Source: Pseudobacteriovorax antillogorgiicola
GTDB taxonomy: Bacteria; Bdellovibrionota_B; Oligoflexia; Oligoflexales; RGVZ01
DNA: 6,270 nt
Direction of reading: 5' to 3'
Assembly: GCA_945897695.1 (NCBI GenBank)
Contig: CAMDGW010000146.1
Location: 1-6,270 of the forward strand
This document shows positions 6,184-6,270 of the stretch, piece by piece (position 1 is the stretch's first letter; each line of letters opens with the position of its first letter). Position numbers and translations under genes: made by a program. The notes below the pieces were generated by a model. That model was not told the origin of the DNA and did not search any database. It was given only the letters and a program-made list of their open reading frames with translations.

Positions 6184-6270
6184 ATGGATCTTGTGATCGT
6201 AGGTATAACCCTGCTTATAGTGGTGAGCCTTTATTTCAGAAATAACCCGTTGGGGCATTCGCCAAAATTT
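6184..6270 (+). CDS. N-terminus of an unidentified membrane-anchored protein (cut by window edge)
   Basis: Twenty-nine codons are visible. They start at an ATG with AAGAGG (6173-6178) five bases upstream, a good ribosome-binding site. After MD, residues 3-17 are almost entirely hydrophobic (VIVGITLLIVVSLYF), forming one membrane segment or an uncleaved signal anchor. It is followed by RNN and a Pro/Gly-containing polar stretch, so the positive charge sits after the helix. That charge pattern suggests an N-out or signal-anchor arrangement with the remainder on the charged side. The family cannot be told from so little sequence. The frame stays open to the end of the window. Confidence 0.6.
   Translation, partial: MDLVIVGITLLIVVSLYFRNNPLGHSPKF

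Overview
The window looks like an ordinary chromosomal stretch from a Gram-negative bacterium of moderate GC content. It holds two convergent-free gene blocks separated by one divergent intergenic region. A lipobox protein, a secreted metallopeptidase, a PilZ-domain (cyclic-di-GMP effector) protein and a PanP-type aspartate decarboxylase fit a proteobacterium in the broad sense. A delta/Bdellovibrio-like lineage is possible, but this is only an inference from the gene mix. There are no tRNA or rRNA genes, CRISPR repeats, insertion sequences or phage genes.

Left block, minus strand (read right to left from about 3030 to 1): rlmN (radical-SAM methyltransferase acting on 23S rRNA A2503), then a small PilZ-like protein, then panP (PLP-dependent aspartate 1-decarboxylase, cut by the left edge). 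The gaps are 49 and 55 bp, with no convincing terminator in either, so the three are probably co-transcribed. A perfect TATAAT box lies just upstream of rlmN. Its position argues that rlmN starts at an internal TTG (2961) rather than at the first possible TTG (3015).

Middle: a 326-residue lipoprotein of unknown family on the minus strand (3165-4145), with a signal peptide, a lipobox cysteine and an aromatic C-terminus. A 292-bp AT-rich divergent region (4146-4437) separates it from a plus-strand gene. It contains short dyads, roughly phased A-tracts and a candidate promoter.

Right block, plus strand: an exported, unusually short M1-family (gluzincin) metallopeptidase (4438-5832) with an intact GGMEY substrate-binding motif and an exact HExxH-x18-E zinc site. 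A candidate terminator follows. Then comes a 351-bp non-coding stretch with several small hairpins, and the first 29 codons of a protein with an N-terminal membrane segment that runs off the right edge.

I see no clearly new multi-gene system. The points most worth a second look are the rlmN-pilZ-panP linkage, the divergent PilZ arginine motif, the orphan lipoprotein facing the minimal M1 peptidase, and the architecture of the divergent intergenic region.
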